Positions 9,665-19,777 of a DNA stretch of 64,000 nucleotides are shown here, in pieces (position 1 is the stretch's first letter; each line of letters opens with the position of its first letter). The position numbers were made by a program, and so were the translations under genes. Under the pieces are notes generated by a model. The model worked only from the letters and a program-made list of their open reading frames with translations. It ran no database searches and was not told where the DNA came from. This DNA comes from Phymatolithon calcareum (taxonomy: Eukaryota > Rhodophyta > Florideophyceae > Hapalidiales). The stretch covers positions 496,001 to 560,000 of the forward strand of contig OZ345362.1 in NCBI GenBank assembly GCA_977006965.1, in the 5' to 3' direction.

Positions 9665-10860
9665 CGTCACGCTTGCGCCTGTGATGCACCAACGACATGT
9701 TTCGCTACGGGGTATCCCACCAGCGGAACAGGTATCGCGTGCGCATGCGCCACGAATGGGACCAAGCATCGGCATCAAATAGCCATGTGTGTTTGGCTAC
9801 ACCGGAACCGCGATCGGCGACCCGGTGATTTGTCCGGCACGATATGCCCACAATGCGTCAAAAGTCGGGGAACTGCAAGTCCGCGCACACTGGTGTACAC
9901 AGGTTGCACAACAGCCTGTGGATGCGGGGGGGGGGGGGGTTGCACTGGCGCATCGGCGGTCTCCAAGTTTAGATTCGGATCCCAAATTCTATTCGTAATG
10001 CCCTGCTCGGCTACTACTGTAGTGGCGCTGGGGCGTTTCGCGAACTCCGTACCAGCGATGCTTCATTATGCGCGTGGGAAGTGTGTACCGCTGCCTCTGC
10101 GTTATGCGGTGTCGGGTGCGACAGTTGAGCGCGAACCCGTGGATATTGAGATTCATCAACATGCTGGACAAGCGCATGCGCATTCTCATGCATGTGAGTT
10201 GCATTTCATCTCCGCGTGCTCAATGCGGAATGTGTGTGCCAGCTCACACCGAGAGCCTGTTGTTCCAACAAAGCTTCCTCCCGATACAGTTCATTTTTTA
10301 GAATCCAACTCATCGTTCGCTCAGAGGGTACAAACTGGACCACCGCTCGCGGCGCCTGTTCCACCGTGCGATCCGTAGAACAATTTTTCATTTTGTTCGC
10401 TACACATGCATGTCAAATGCTCATTCTGCGCCTGCTAAAACTCCACTTCGCGCTGAATCTTCGACTCCGCCTCCATTTGCACCATTGCACGCATCTCCTG
10501 TGGTAGCTCCATGTCCGTAATTCAGCTCGAGTTATGTCCAGCCTCCAGTTTCCGACGTCCAAATTGATTTCATTCTCGATTGACTCGCCAATTTTGTGCT
10601 CCAATTTGCTCCTTGATAAGCGCCTACGAGGGGATGAGCACGGATCGATGCGGATTATTCGGTATATGGTATGCCCAATAAGTCCACAACGATGACGAAC
10701 AGAACGCCGGCTATGAGAACTGAGATAGTATCGGCAGTTTATGCTCGCTGCTGTGCGATAGGCATGGGCTCTTCCTTGAGAGAATAGAAGAACTTGACCA
10801 TGTCCAAGAACAGGAGAATGACATGTCAACCGGCATCAATAGGCCGCTCTTTCTCTTCCC
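9665..10860 (-). pseudogene. Decayed partial copy of the SPFH-domain gene
   Basis: Nucleotide-level similarity to the 3' part of the SPFH gene at 51.8-55.6 kb is plain: 9668-9780 matches 51836-51950 (GCTTGCGCCTGTG, CGGGGTATCCC, CGGCATCAA), 10530-10590 matches 52780-52830, and 10790-10850 matches 53080-53120. Order and strand are conserved, and the copy ends at the same point, the stop codon region. The frame is destroyed by many substitutions and indels, including a long G-run near 9930. It contains only the SPFH/C-terminal half; the Arg/His-rich N-terminal half is not recognisable. It lies next to LINE-A1, consistent with an old segmental duplication or a retrocopy, which cannot be told apart because the parent is intronless. 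Confidence 0.8.
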
Positions 10861-11065
10861 ACGCGTGCGCCCTTCCCATGCCCGTGAGTACGACAGCGGC
10901 CATCTAGTATGACACATCCCCGACCTTTGCGTTCGCGCCATCGTTTCGGTGTCCCAGGCCGCGCGCAGCTTCCCGGTGCTCGGCGTTCTGCTGCATGTCA
11001 GCAGAGCGGACGACATTGAAGTCGGACGCCGCGTTTCAAGTTAGTTTTGCATTCTGCCACCCTAC

Positions 11066-11419
11066 TTGTCATATAATTGCTCACGTGCCCGCTCCATGAC
11101 TTATGCGCTCGTACCGCCAAGCGACAGCGCTGAGCTGCGTGCGATGCACTCGCGCCTTAAGCAGCTTTTCGGCGCTGGGGTTAGTCGAGTCGCGATACTT
11201 ACGCATGCAGTGAAGGTCTCGCTGGCCCAGCAGTTGTGGGCCAAGTGCGCGACCCATCTGCACGTCCGAGCTAGCATCGATATGCTCCAGCAATACACGC
11301 CGGAGACTGCGAATCTCAACAAGCCGCATCACCTCCGCATGGTCGAGCGCGACGCATCGCGTCAATTCCAGGCCCAAGCATCTCCCCAGCATTGTTATGA
11401 TGCTGATATGCTACAGTAG
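11066..11419 (+). CDS. Unrecognised 117-aa open frame, doubtful
   Basis: A plus-strand frame runs from ATG 11066 to a stop at 11417. Composition is protein-like (PPSDSAELRAMHSRLKQLFG...), with helical character, but I recognise no domain. GC and codon use resemble the adjacent SPFH pseudogene, and there are also open frames on the opposite strand, so it may be another decayed fragment. No neighbouring exon was identified. Confidence 0.25.
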   Translation: MSYNCSRARSMTYALVPPSDSAELRAMHSRLKQLFGAGVSRVAILTHAVKVSLAQQLWAKCATHLHVRASIDMLQQYTPETANLNKPHHLRMVERDASRQFQAQASPQHCYDADMLQ

Positions 11420-11678
11420 TCTGGTATTTCGTCCCTTCTGCCGTATTGCACAAGAGGGAACATGCTCTGCACCTGGAAGGAACTGCGTACCATTGCTAAA
11501 ACTTGCCCTTTCCAAGTGTAGGGAATCCTATGCAAATAGAGCACGGTTGGAGGGTTGATTTTCTCGGAAAATCATGGTAAGATTACATTACGCAAAATCT
11601 CACACGACTGCACTCCTTTATTAGAGAACTTCTTCAAGGATTTCAGCTTCAATTTTAAACTCCAATCAAAAAATTATT

Positions 11679-12500
11679 TCACTGGCCTGAAAAAGACCAC
11701 AGACGTTCAGGGTCAACTTCAGATGCTATCCGGTGGTACGGCGAATAGAGAGGAAACTGCAACTTAGCAAACTGCGACGACACATCGCAAACAGCGCCGA
11801 ATCCATTCCGAAACTGAATACCTCGCTTAACAACTCCATTCTCATCTGGAAGAAGTCGCATAGGTGAACCCATAGCAGCATCTGACTCGCATTCCTTCAA
11901 AAGCAATACAAAGGGAGACGGACCCTGTTCACTTGCACTCGATTCGCCGCTCGCGCGCTCATATCCAATCGAATCGGCAATGTAAGCAACATCCGCGAAG
12001 TCCGTTCCAAAATTCTGCACGAACATTTTGAGCCACAATTCGTTCTGCAAGGGCTCAGGCTGCAGAAGCTCTACTTGGTCACCGCCAGTGACCATGCCTT
12101 GCCCAATGGATATCCGAATGGCATGAAAAGTGACGTTTCCCTCGTTGCTAAGGACAGTTTTCCCCTGTCGTGCACGGGCTAGAATGCTGAGGTAACGCTG
12201 GGCGGCTTCGTCTGGTACTGGCGGCTGGACGCCGGATAGAGACGTGTAGGATGTGGGAACAAACAATTGCTGCTGCCCCGTCCACTGGGACTCGCGCTTA
12301 TGCCAGACAGATATGGCGCGCATCGGAGTCGTCAGCAGAGCAACGCGCGCCAGAGTGTCGACAACAAATACGCGCTGAATACGCAGGGTGCGAAAAAGGT
12401 CCGAACGGTAGTGTTGCGCAGCCATGTCGCGTGGATGAAGCTGTCCCAGGTTGTAGGCATGATTCGCTGGCAGGTAGGCAGACATCGCTGGTTCGACCAT
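11679..12500 (-). CDS. Unknown protein related to the 20-kb gene (short paralogue)
   Basis: The first ATG in frame ends at 12500 (MVEPAMSAYLPANHAYN), giving 273 aa; the frame continues upstream without ATG to 12536. Just upstream is a pyrimidine-rich stretch ending CATCAG (about 12512-12540), which could be a 3' splice site, so a 5' exon may be missing from this call. Residues about 40-75 (IQRVFVVDTLARVALLTTPMRAISV) match ITRVFVLDPQNHVVALVSPMRYLMY of the protein at 19.8-20.9 kb, and a later QFRNGF/QFREGW match keeps the same order. No known domain was recognised. It is about 110 residues shorter than its relative. Both genes are on the minus strand, 7 kb apart, which suggests a local family. 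Confidence 0.6.
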   Translation of the reverse strand: MVEPAMSAYLPANHAYNLGQLHPRDMAAQHYRSDLFRTLRIQRVFVVDTLARVALLTTPMRAISVWHKRESQWTGQQQLFVPTSYTSLSGVQPPVPDEAAQRYLSILARARQGKTVLSNEGNVTFHAIRISIGQGMVTGGDQVELLQPEPLQNELWLKMFVQNFGTDFADVAYIADSIGYERASGESSASEQGPSPFVLLLKECESDAAMGSPMRLLPDENGVVKRGIQFRNGFGAVCDVSSQFAKLQFPLYSPYHRIASEVDPERLWSFSGQ

Positions 12501-12536
12501 GTTAAGAATCGCTGATGCAGTGGTAGAAGACAACAA

Positions 12537-13600
12537 GATGCACAGGGGGAATTATCTACCAAACCTTCGCACTTCGGTGACCAGCGGTAACAATTCTTCA
12601 ATCCAAAATGATGTACACGTTCAATAGGAGTTGTACAACTCCAACACGCAACTTCCTATCGTTACAAAACGATATGACACTAACACAACAAGGTGATCAG
12701 TTTTGTGGTTATCATAAATAATTAAGGATCACCACATGAACGACCCTACTGTAAGATTGAAAGGTCTGTAGTGCGAGAGAGACCAGAGCGTCCCATCTTA
12801 ATGAGTTGTGGACTTCGCGCGCGCATATGGGCAAGAAGCCCAGAGTGAGCACCCTGCACGTGAATTTGGTGTCGTGCAGGTCCCATTTAATGTTGTTGTA
12901 GGTTGAGGAAGCTGTGTGTGTACGTAGAACAGTTGAGGTTTACGGTGTTGGGGTGTCGACAGAATTGTGAGTGAGAGCAGATGTTGGGTTGTGATCTTGT
13001 TGAGAGAAGTGATATGCGGAGGCGAGAAAAGTAGATAAATCTGAGTGAGATTGTGGCGGATGCGAGTGGAAGCGAATATGACAGGTACGAGCGCCAATGG
13101 CCAGACATGGCACATTACTTTACTTCCACTATGTTGGCTGAAGAGGTGTGTGAGGATCTTGGCTTCAATCAGATACTTGCTCCCGTTTATTGAAAAGTAC
13201 AATTCTCTATCTTAAGTACTAGTTTGGCGATATCTGCAGTGCCCCTGATTTGGGACGCTGCAATATCGCTCACGCATTACACATTTCGCATGCGTGCTAC
13301 AAATTGAACATAATTCAGAAAACCTCTTCACAGCGGCAAATGCCTCAGGAAGCAAACGTGCACCTGGGTAGTCTTGCAGGAAAACTTTCTTCCGCTTTTG
13401 GGTTACATTCAAATCAACAAATACGCTTGTGCAATTTCAAAGGTTGGTTGCACTTTGCGTGAACCTCAATATAGGAGTTGCAGCTTACGGTTGTAGGTGC
13501 CTTGAAGCAACAGACAAATGGCGCGAGCTCAGCAGAGCACCACTCAAATCCAATGATACACATCGGATTAGCCCTGTCGATACGACACACTACAGTACTT
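12537..13600. other. Intergenic, no supported gene
   Basis: Short ORFs on both strands overlap without any recognisable protein. The stretch may include the promoter or a 5' exon of the gene at 11679-12500. No repeats were detected by eye. Confidence 0.4.
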
Positions 13601-13835
13601 CTCAAGGTTTCTATTCACACCGAATACCCTCCTCCTCGTCATCAAATCGTAATTAAGTGGATGTTGAGAAGGTACCATGTGTTCCAACTGGAGGAAAGTC
13701 GGCACCATTCGGGCCCTACAGTTTTATGATCAAGCTTCTCGTCCACCGTTCAGATGATGAAGAATAGGGTTGGAAGCTTCCCTGTTACTCCAACTGAGGC
13801 CCGGGAGCTTTTAAAAGTAAACTAACATAAAACCC
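13601..13835 (+). mobile_element. Diverged LINE-D-like 3' end
   Basis: The tail GAGGCCCGGGAGCTTTTAAAAGTAAA near 13795-13825 matches the LINE-D 3' ends at 26.08 and 30.6 kb (GAGGCCTTGGGAGCTTTTAAA). Upstream, GGAAAGTCGGCACC and the following bases weakly recall the LINE-D C-terminal segment beginning WRKS. It is highly decayed. Confidence 0.45.
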
Positions 13836-14529
13836 TTTGCCGTCGTGAAGTCCGTCGCACAGCTCGAGCGTTTCCCGAAAGGTCCCCGACGTCTCTGCCC
13901 GCCGTCATGCCCCCCGACGACTGATTCGGTTGCAAGTCAGCGCGCGTCAGGCATGGAGGCCTTTTGATGCTCATTGTTGTATCCCGGGGCGCAGCATTGA
14001 CCACATCAATTGCTTACAAGAGTTTTGGCTCGTGGGCAATGTCCCTCTTGCATATACCAGTGCTTGCCTTTTTGCCGGCGTCTGCCCCCTTGTCCTACAT
14101 GCGTCCGCCTATGTGAGTCTCTATGCGACATACTGCAGTATGCAGGCTCCAAGGCGATTTTCGCTCACTTTTGCATGCATAGTGAGCTATATTACTCCCT
14201 TACCCTTTCTTGCGCGTGCTGTCGTGCCGAAGCTCAGCATGCAAGCCACGCACTTCACGGATGCAGGGCATTGCCTGCACCGACGATGTCCTAGCAGTGA
14301 AGCTTGCACCGGACTGCTTCAACTAGGCCGTCCCGACCGCTTTCTGTCTCGATCACGCAGTATTCAGTTGGGTTGAGGCAATAGATTAGATACAATGTGG
14401 TTAGTGATGGTCAACTCTCGGGTGGCAGGGTTAACAACAAAGAGTTGTTAGTGTTTTCGTTGGCGCGATTTGCCCTGTCTACACAGTCGCTGATTCTCCT
14501 ATCGACCATCCATCCCGCAGCATCGCTGA
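13836..14529. other. Intergenic, no supported gene
   Basis: Only overlapping short frames are present. No RNA gene or repeat was recognised. Confidence 0.4.
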
Positions 14530-14750
14530 CGGCTCAAAAATATCTTTCTAGTGTCAAGTTTACGGACCACCTCAATGGAGGGGCTATTTAAAAGCTCGAA
14601 AAAAATCTATAAAACGAAGTCGAAACAGCGCGCTCGTGCCAGAGTCGTAAAGGCGGGCTTGTGTTCTGCGCCAGGAGTCTCGCAACTACTACCTTATAAG
14701 CACATCGTACTAAGCTAGGAACAAAAATGTGCTGTCTACTCCCTAGAATC
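14530..14750 (+). repeat. Dispersed repeat, copy 1 (inverted partner at 18.8-18.95 kb)
   Basis: About 200 bp match the reverse complement of 18770-18955. Shared blocks are TTTAAAAGCTC, CCAGA.TCG.AAAGGCGG, CAACTACTACCTTA and GGAA.AAAA.TGTGCTG. The two copies have diverged by roughly a quarter. I cannot assign a transposon class; a LINE-like TTTAAAAGC motif is present but no tail. Confidence 0.6.
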
Positions 14751-15635
14751 TGACCTGATGTGCCGCAAGAAAAAGACCCCCTCCCCACGGGTCAGTGCAT
14801 CCATACATGTGGAGGAAACGACGGTGATTAATCGAGAAGAACGTTGTGAAGTATAGGCAGCCATTTCCAAGTCAAGAAATGTGATTGGCGCAACTCAGGA
14901 AGTAATTGGAGTGAAAATCGGTGGTTGTGCAAGCACGTCACCGGCATAAAATGGGTCCTAATTCAGCAAGCAGTGAAGAAGACTAAGATTACGACAGAAA
15001 AAGATGTTAGCCTCAATGCATAAAAGCCTGTTGGTGATGCTTGAGCCCGGTCGGCAGCTTGGCCCGAGCCCACGCCGGCAAAGTGTAGCATCGCCAAGTC
15101 CTGCTTACAGTACTCGTCATCGCCAACCTTCATCAGATAACGACAATTTTTTTGCACTATTCGCAACCAAGAGCTAACCAGTAGACCAAACAAGCTGCCC
15201 TGCAATGCATAAAAACACTGGACGCCCTCTTGGGGGCTCTCTCAGCTACGCCTTGCAAAGTTGTTGGGACCAAGCATCGCAAGAGGAGCTTGATGTCATT
15301 ACTATTGATCCTGAGCCGAGTATTCCTGCTCCTGGTACACGATAGTTCGAGCGCCCGTTGCTTCGAGAGAGTTCGAGCACTAAGTGGAGAGTTTGGTGAG
15401 AATACCTCCGCAGCAATGGAAGGAAACCGTACAGTCGTGCGCGCTAGTCCCAGCTTAATCACGTACCTTCTCGTGTTACGCTTTCCGTCCCTCAGCTTCA
15501 ACTATTCTATATATACTATTCTTCCTGTGCTCAAATCGACAAGCTCAATCGATGCCCCTAAGAGAGTTTACTTATGGAGATGAAAGTCGGCCTTGCATAC
15601 AGAATCGTATTCAACCGAGCCACCTTGAAAAACTA
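14751..15635. other. Intergenic, no supported gene
   Basis: Short frames only; nothing recognisable was seen on either strand. Confidence 0.4.
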
Positions 15636-15639
15636 CTAC

Positions 15640-16163
15640 CAGCAAGCAATATTGTGCGGCAAGCTGATTGAAAGTAGCCGAGCGCGTCTGTGCATTATAC
15701 GGAGCTCCGTGGGTAAAAACTGTATACTCCTAAGTTTGTCGACTGGAGCGGTTTGATGATGGACCGCGCAGCTTCGAGGGTTACGTGTACACTTTGATGC
15801 GTCACCAGATTTGACCCCGTAATGCCTCGTCGAGCAAGGTCGTACGCTTTTTCGTTCCCTGGGAGCCCACAGTGCCATGGAATCTAAATTGCTTCTAAAA
15901 TGATCATATCGTCAATCAGCCTTTCCATAATATCACACAGTTTTCTTGTCCTCTCCCCATGCATCCGTGGTTGCCCGTCCAGCGCATCGAGGGAGCTCCT
16001 TCTGTCGGTAAACAAGCTAGTGTGGTGTCCACATTGGATTTGCAGATGTTCTGTCGCCTCAAAAGCTCGGACCGCCGCGAATAATTCGACGTCGAGCCAT
16101 GAACCCACAGCTCCAATGGTCGTTTCGTGTGAACACGTTTGTTCCGGAAACTTTCGTGGTTGA
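15640..16163 (-). mobile_element. RH element copy 1: RNase H remnant
   Basis: On the minus strand the frame reads IGAVGSWLDVELFAAVRAFE, then LFTDRRSSLDALDGQPRMHGE, then EAI-stop-IPWHCGLPGNEKAYDLA. These match the alpha-helix, TDSR and IPSHCGxPGNE blocks of retroelement RNase H, and closely match the copy at 26.2-26.6 kb (FTDSRNCINAIDGQPRMYGE; WIPSHCGIPRND). The Trp before IP is replaced by TAG, and further downstream the shared LEAARSI segment is present. It is a dead fragment with no RT next to it. Confidence 0.75.
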
Positions 16164-16660
16164 TACTTCGTTTCTATTCTTTAGTGCCCATGCAGAGTGT
16201 TAGTTGCACATGACACATCAAAAATAAAATGATATGCTCACCAAGAAACTCATAAACAACTCATTTAACTGCACTACATTCAGTCAATTCAGATCGTACA
16301 TTTACGTTGGAGAGCGTTGTTGGAACCCACATCACTCCCACCGAGAAGAAAAGGAAGACTTCGAATTGGATAAGGACTTCTTTTGCTGTACAAATCAACT
16401 GCAAAGTTTTCAAAGTGAGGAAAACGACCGCCATATGTTCATCATGTATTAAACTTTATGGTGGGGCGACATACGTATTTCGAACTTCACTGGGTTGAGA
16501 TTCCTTCGCCAAGCACGTTGTTGCTATTCATGAGCTTGGCGCTGTCGGAGAGCTTTGAATCTCGGGAAAATTTCCGTCAACCAATGTGACGGAAACTTTC
16601 CCTCAATTGAAAGGCGCTTTTCCCTCAATCGAAGGAATATCATAATATTCATTTAATATT

Positions 16661-17391
16661 GGGGAATTTACTAAAATGACCACGTAGTTTGCCGTATTTA
16701 CTAAAATGACCACCATGCATGGGTGTTGTTATGATTATAGCTTTGGTGTAATGCGGGGCAGCATAAAATTATGGGGTCCAGAAATAACATCAGTTTATTG
16801 ATCGAAGGGGGCTGAGAGGGCCGCTGGGGCTCAACGGCTTCCTTGCAGGAGCGCTTATTATGGCCAGGTTTGTTACATTCGTGAGTGGATGCAGCCCATT
16901 TGGAATGACAAATTGCCGTAAATCTGGTTTTTGTGCTTTTCAGGACGGCAAACGTGTAACCCTTTAGTGCAGCATGGGTGGAAAGAGCTGACTTTAGGAT
17001 ATTCTTGGACTGGAAAAGAGCACCAATATCAATTTCGGTCGTAAACGGCCTGTCCATTATCGAAGACGGTAGCTTGAATCGGATGGTGTACCGAAAAATC
17101 GAAATCGGCAAGGTCGCCGAGCGGCTTTATTGGGACAAAACTGTGGAAATGTGGGACATGGCGATCTTCGAACAAATTGTTCCGTTTCGTCCTAGGGCAG
17201 ATCCGTTTTACAAACCGAAATAACTGTAAGATCAAGACGTTGGCACCTGGGCATGTATCGGTCTCAACGGACCTGAGTGATGGACCGTTTGCTGGATGCT
17301 GACAGAAAAGTACAGGATCATAACTACACCCATGCATGGTGGTCATTTTAGTAAATACGGCAAACTACGTGGTCATTTTAGTAAATTCCCC
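16661..17391. mobile_element. Mutator-type (MULE) deletion derivative with long TIRs
   Basis: The 731-bp element has near-perfect terminal inverted repeats of about 65-77 bp starting GGGGAATTTACTAAAATGAC. It is flanked by identical 9-bp target duplications TTTAATATT (16652-16660 and 17392-17400). Each TIR itself contains two copies of TTTACTAAAATGACCAC. A 9-bp TSD with long TIRs is the hallmark of Mutator elements. The internal minus-strand frame encodes a MuDR-like DNA-binding N-terminus joined to a zinc knuckle. Almost identical TIRs and an intact TSD point to recent mobility, probably driven by an autonomous relative elsewhere. Confidence 0.9.
16701..17111 (-). CDS. Residual MULE protein: N-terminal DNA-binding domain joined to CCHC-type knuckle
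   Basis: The 136-aa frame lies within the MULE. Residues about 20-70 (IGALFQSKNILKSALSTHAA, then KGYTFAVLKSTKTRFTAIC) match the MuDR/FAR1-type DNA-binding domain pattern GxxF-S-x-A-x-GF-F-x-KS-x-R-x-x-C. Directly after, ECNKPGHNKRSCKEA matches the C-terminal knuckle (CxxCGxxGHNKRxC) found at the far end of full-length Mutator transposases, with its first Cys lost. The DDE catalytic core and SWIM region are therefore missing, so this is an internal-deletion product. It ends inside the TIR. Whether it is translated is unknown; it could act as a TIR-binding competitor, but that is speculation. Confidence 0.65.
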   Translation of the reverse strand: MPISIFRYTIRFKLPSSIMDRPFTTEIDIGALFQSKNILKSALSTHAALKGYTFAVLKSTKTRFTAICHSKWAASTHECNKPGHNKRSCKEAVEPQRPSQPPSINKLMLFLDPIILCCPALHQSYNHNNTHAWWSF

Positions 17392-17400
17392 TTTAATATT

Positions 17401-17990
17401 TTGCACATGATGAAAGCTACTCGCTATCGAGCACGTCAATAGCTCCAAGCAAAATGCCTAGTGAAGCAGTTCCTAACAATAGAAGTGTCCCAAATGTATT
17501 TTGTGGCACAGTCAAGCCTATCATAATACATGGGGAGCAAACGAGGTGGACGTCTTGATCTCTGCAGCTTTAGCACTTGCCAAGTATGAATCCGCGCATA
17601 TAATGCGCCTTATACCGGAGTATGCGGCCAGCAGACAGCACAGAACTGCTATACCATGGACCATCCCGCCTTCAAAATCTCTTTGACACAGTGCGCTTTC
17701 TGCAGTCATTCATGACATCGACAGAATCTTGACCGAGCAACCAGCGGTATTGCGAAGACTACATGTCGCCTTTTTCATTTGGTTGCACGCTGAAATCAAA
17801 CCACAGGAGGTATTCGACGAAAGGCATAACAGTTTTTGAAGAAGAAGAGCCGCGAAGGTACTTCTTCGGCCTGGTAGACTTCCAGAAAGCGCACTCAGCG
17901 CCGATCTCAACCCCTTCCATGAGGACGAGTATTTCGAAAAACTTAATCAGCTCTCTCAGTGTAGTCTCTTTTCGTCCCTTTCTTCTCAGT
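17401..17990. other. Intergenic, no supported gene
   Basis: Short ORFs only on both strands, none recognised. Confidence 0.35.
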
Positions 17991-18630
17991 TTAGCAGACG
18001 TTCAAGCAGCAATTTTTTGCAGGTGAACTTGAGCAAACGACGTCATGACGCAATCGTACGACGTTGAAGTCCAATACCACCATTTTCGGATAAGAAGTCT
18101 CCGTTAAGAGTGCGAAGTTTCCAGAACTGAGAGGAAACTCGTCCCTCAATCGGGCATAGAGGTTTCCGCTTGTACCATGGTACCCCATGAGCCCCAGTAT
18201 TCGGCTCACAGTTGGGCGCGATGACATTAAGTTTCCAGCCCGCTGCTTGGTTCCAAGGGCCCTGCAAGCCGTAGGCGAGAGAGCCCGAAAGAGGGCGTTT
18301 AGAGCTTCTGAAGGTTGTATCGAAGCTTGTGTGCTCTTCTGAGGAGCATGTGATCGCGACTGTAGACGATAAACGGGCGTTTCGCGATGAAGATTGGCAA
18401 GGATGAGAACAGTAAGCAGACCTGGGCGATACCGCTTTTGCCACGGTTCAAGCTGGTGATCGTCTGAAATTTCATCGTCAGCGTTCCCTGCCTTGACGTT
18501 GACAATATTGATTGTCTTAATCTTAGACTTCTTCAAAGGATGACGAGTCAGGACCCATTTCACGCGAAGTGACATGCTCGCGCGAGCATTTGTATTTTCC
18601 GCGAGTACCCCCTGAACCATACCGCTCACC
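17991..18630 (-). pseudogene. Possible decayed coding region, unrecognised
   Basis: Three overlapping minus-strand frames each contain protein-like stretches: SLNRGKSGIAQVC (18299-18505), GAHGVPWYKRKPLCPIEGRV with FWKLRTLNGDFLSENGGIGL (18043-18444), and a 212-aa frame at 17991-18629. The switching of plausible coding between frames suggests a frameshifted pseudogene rather than an intact gene. I recognise no domain. Confidence 0.3.
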
Positions 18631-18769
18631 TTTTTTTGACTTCGAAAAGGCTCCGCATAGTCTGGAGCACTCTGCGAGACCGGTCACCGATGCTTCCTTG
18701 GTGTGTACTGATGTACTGACGGCGCGTGGCCGGTCTTTTTCTCGTGGAATGGCAGATGTGTTTCTTTTA

Positions 18770-18955
18770 AGTGACCAGCATATTTTCATTCCTACCACCA
18801 AACGACGAGATTTTAAGGTAGTAGTTGGGGTACTACTCACTAAGAAAAAAAGGCCGCCTTTCCGAATCTGGCGCTAACAATCTGTTACGTATTCTCTTTA
18901 CCGACCTTTTTGAGCTTTTAAATCCACCCTCAAGTGAGGGTGTTCGTCACATAGA
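18770..18955 (-). repeat. Dispersed repeat, copy 2 (inverted partner at 14.5-14.75 kb)
   Basis: The reverse complement matches 14530-14750 over TTTAAAAGCTC, AAAGGCGG, CAACTACTACCTTA and the GGAATGAAAATATGCTG-like end. See copy 1. Confidence 0.6.
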
Positions 18956-18979
18956 CACTAGACACAACTTTAGTAGTTC

Positions 18980-19601
18980 AGGCTCCGTCCATACCGGGTG
19001 GTTTTGTGTTGTGCCTGGAAGCAGTACTGTAATTCATTTCGCGGCCACTTCCAAATTAGTCTATACCGGATTTGCTGTGTTCGTGTTCGTTGAAGCAATT
19101 CCGTAATTTTTGGAGCCCCTTCTCAAGGACATTGTTCTGTACTTGTTCTCCCCTCTCCTACTCATTTTATACTGAGTAAATGCGCTGGAACGACATCCGG
19201 TCGCGCCTCTTGGATGGGGATCGATATCGAGCGCTCAGTCTATTGTCCACCAATGAGTCTACTAGAGACAAAAGTACTGTGAGTACACTGGTGGCGACGA
19301 TCGCTGGGTTGGCGCTGTCCATCGTGTTGGTTCGGAACATGCATTGAGAAGGGAGTTGAAAGGGACTTATGTACTGGAGCGCGCGCCAAAATGCAAATTC
19401 GCGCCAAATGCGGACACGACAATTATGTTAACTTCTTGACCGCGGGAAAGAAGTTAACATTTTTGTCGTGTTCGTTTGCTTCCATCTCATCGCTGGCAGT
19501 TTTGTCATAGCGCTTTACAGAAGCGACCAACCAATTATATATCGCAAATTTCAAAACTGCTTCCGAACACAACACAAAAAATCCGGTATAGACCGAGCCT
19601 C
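18980..19601. mobile_element. Inverted-repeat element, about 620 bp
   Basis: The left end (18980-19032, AGGCTCCGTCCATACC) and right end (19553-19601) are inverted copies of about 50 bp, sharing the GTGTTGTG and GGAAGCAGT blocks. A third, direct copy of the inner part (TCTATACCGGATTTGCTGTG) lies at 19059-19102. A central stem-loop at 19414-19471 pairs ACACGACAATTATGTTAAC with its complement. No transposase and no clear target duplication were found. It behaves like a non-autonomous foldback/MITE. Confidence 0.6.
19414..19471. repeat. Stem-loop inside the 19-kb inverted-repeat element
   Basis: Arms of 24 nt (19414-19437 and 19448-19471) pair with about two mismatches around a 10-nt loop. Confidence 0.7.
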
Positions 19602-19777
19602 AGACAAATATCATGTAATCCTTTAATATCAGGCTCTATCAGGTGGCGGAAACTCTGCAACAGTTACAGTTTAGAATTTTGTTCTGGGAAGTAATAGAAC
19701 AGCCCTTTCGGAATCATGGGCAAATCGGCGACCGCGCCTACATAATATTATTACGCGAGTACTTTATCGAACCCCAG

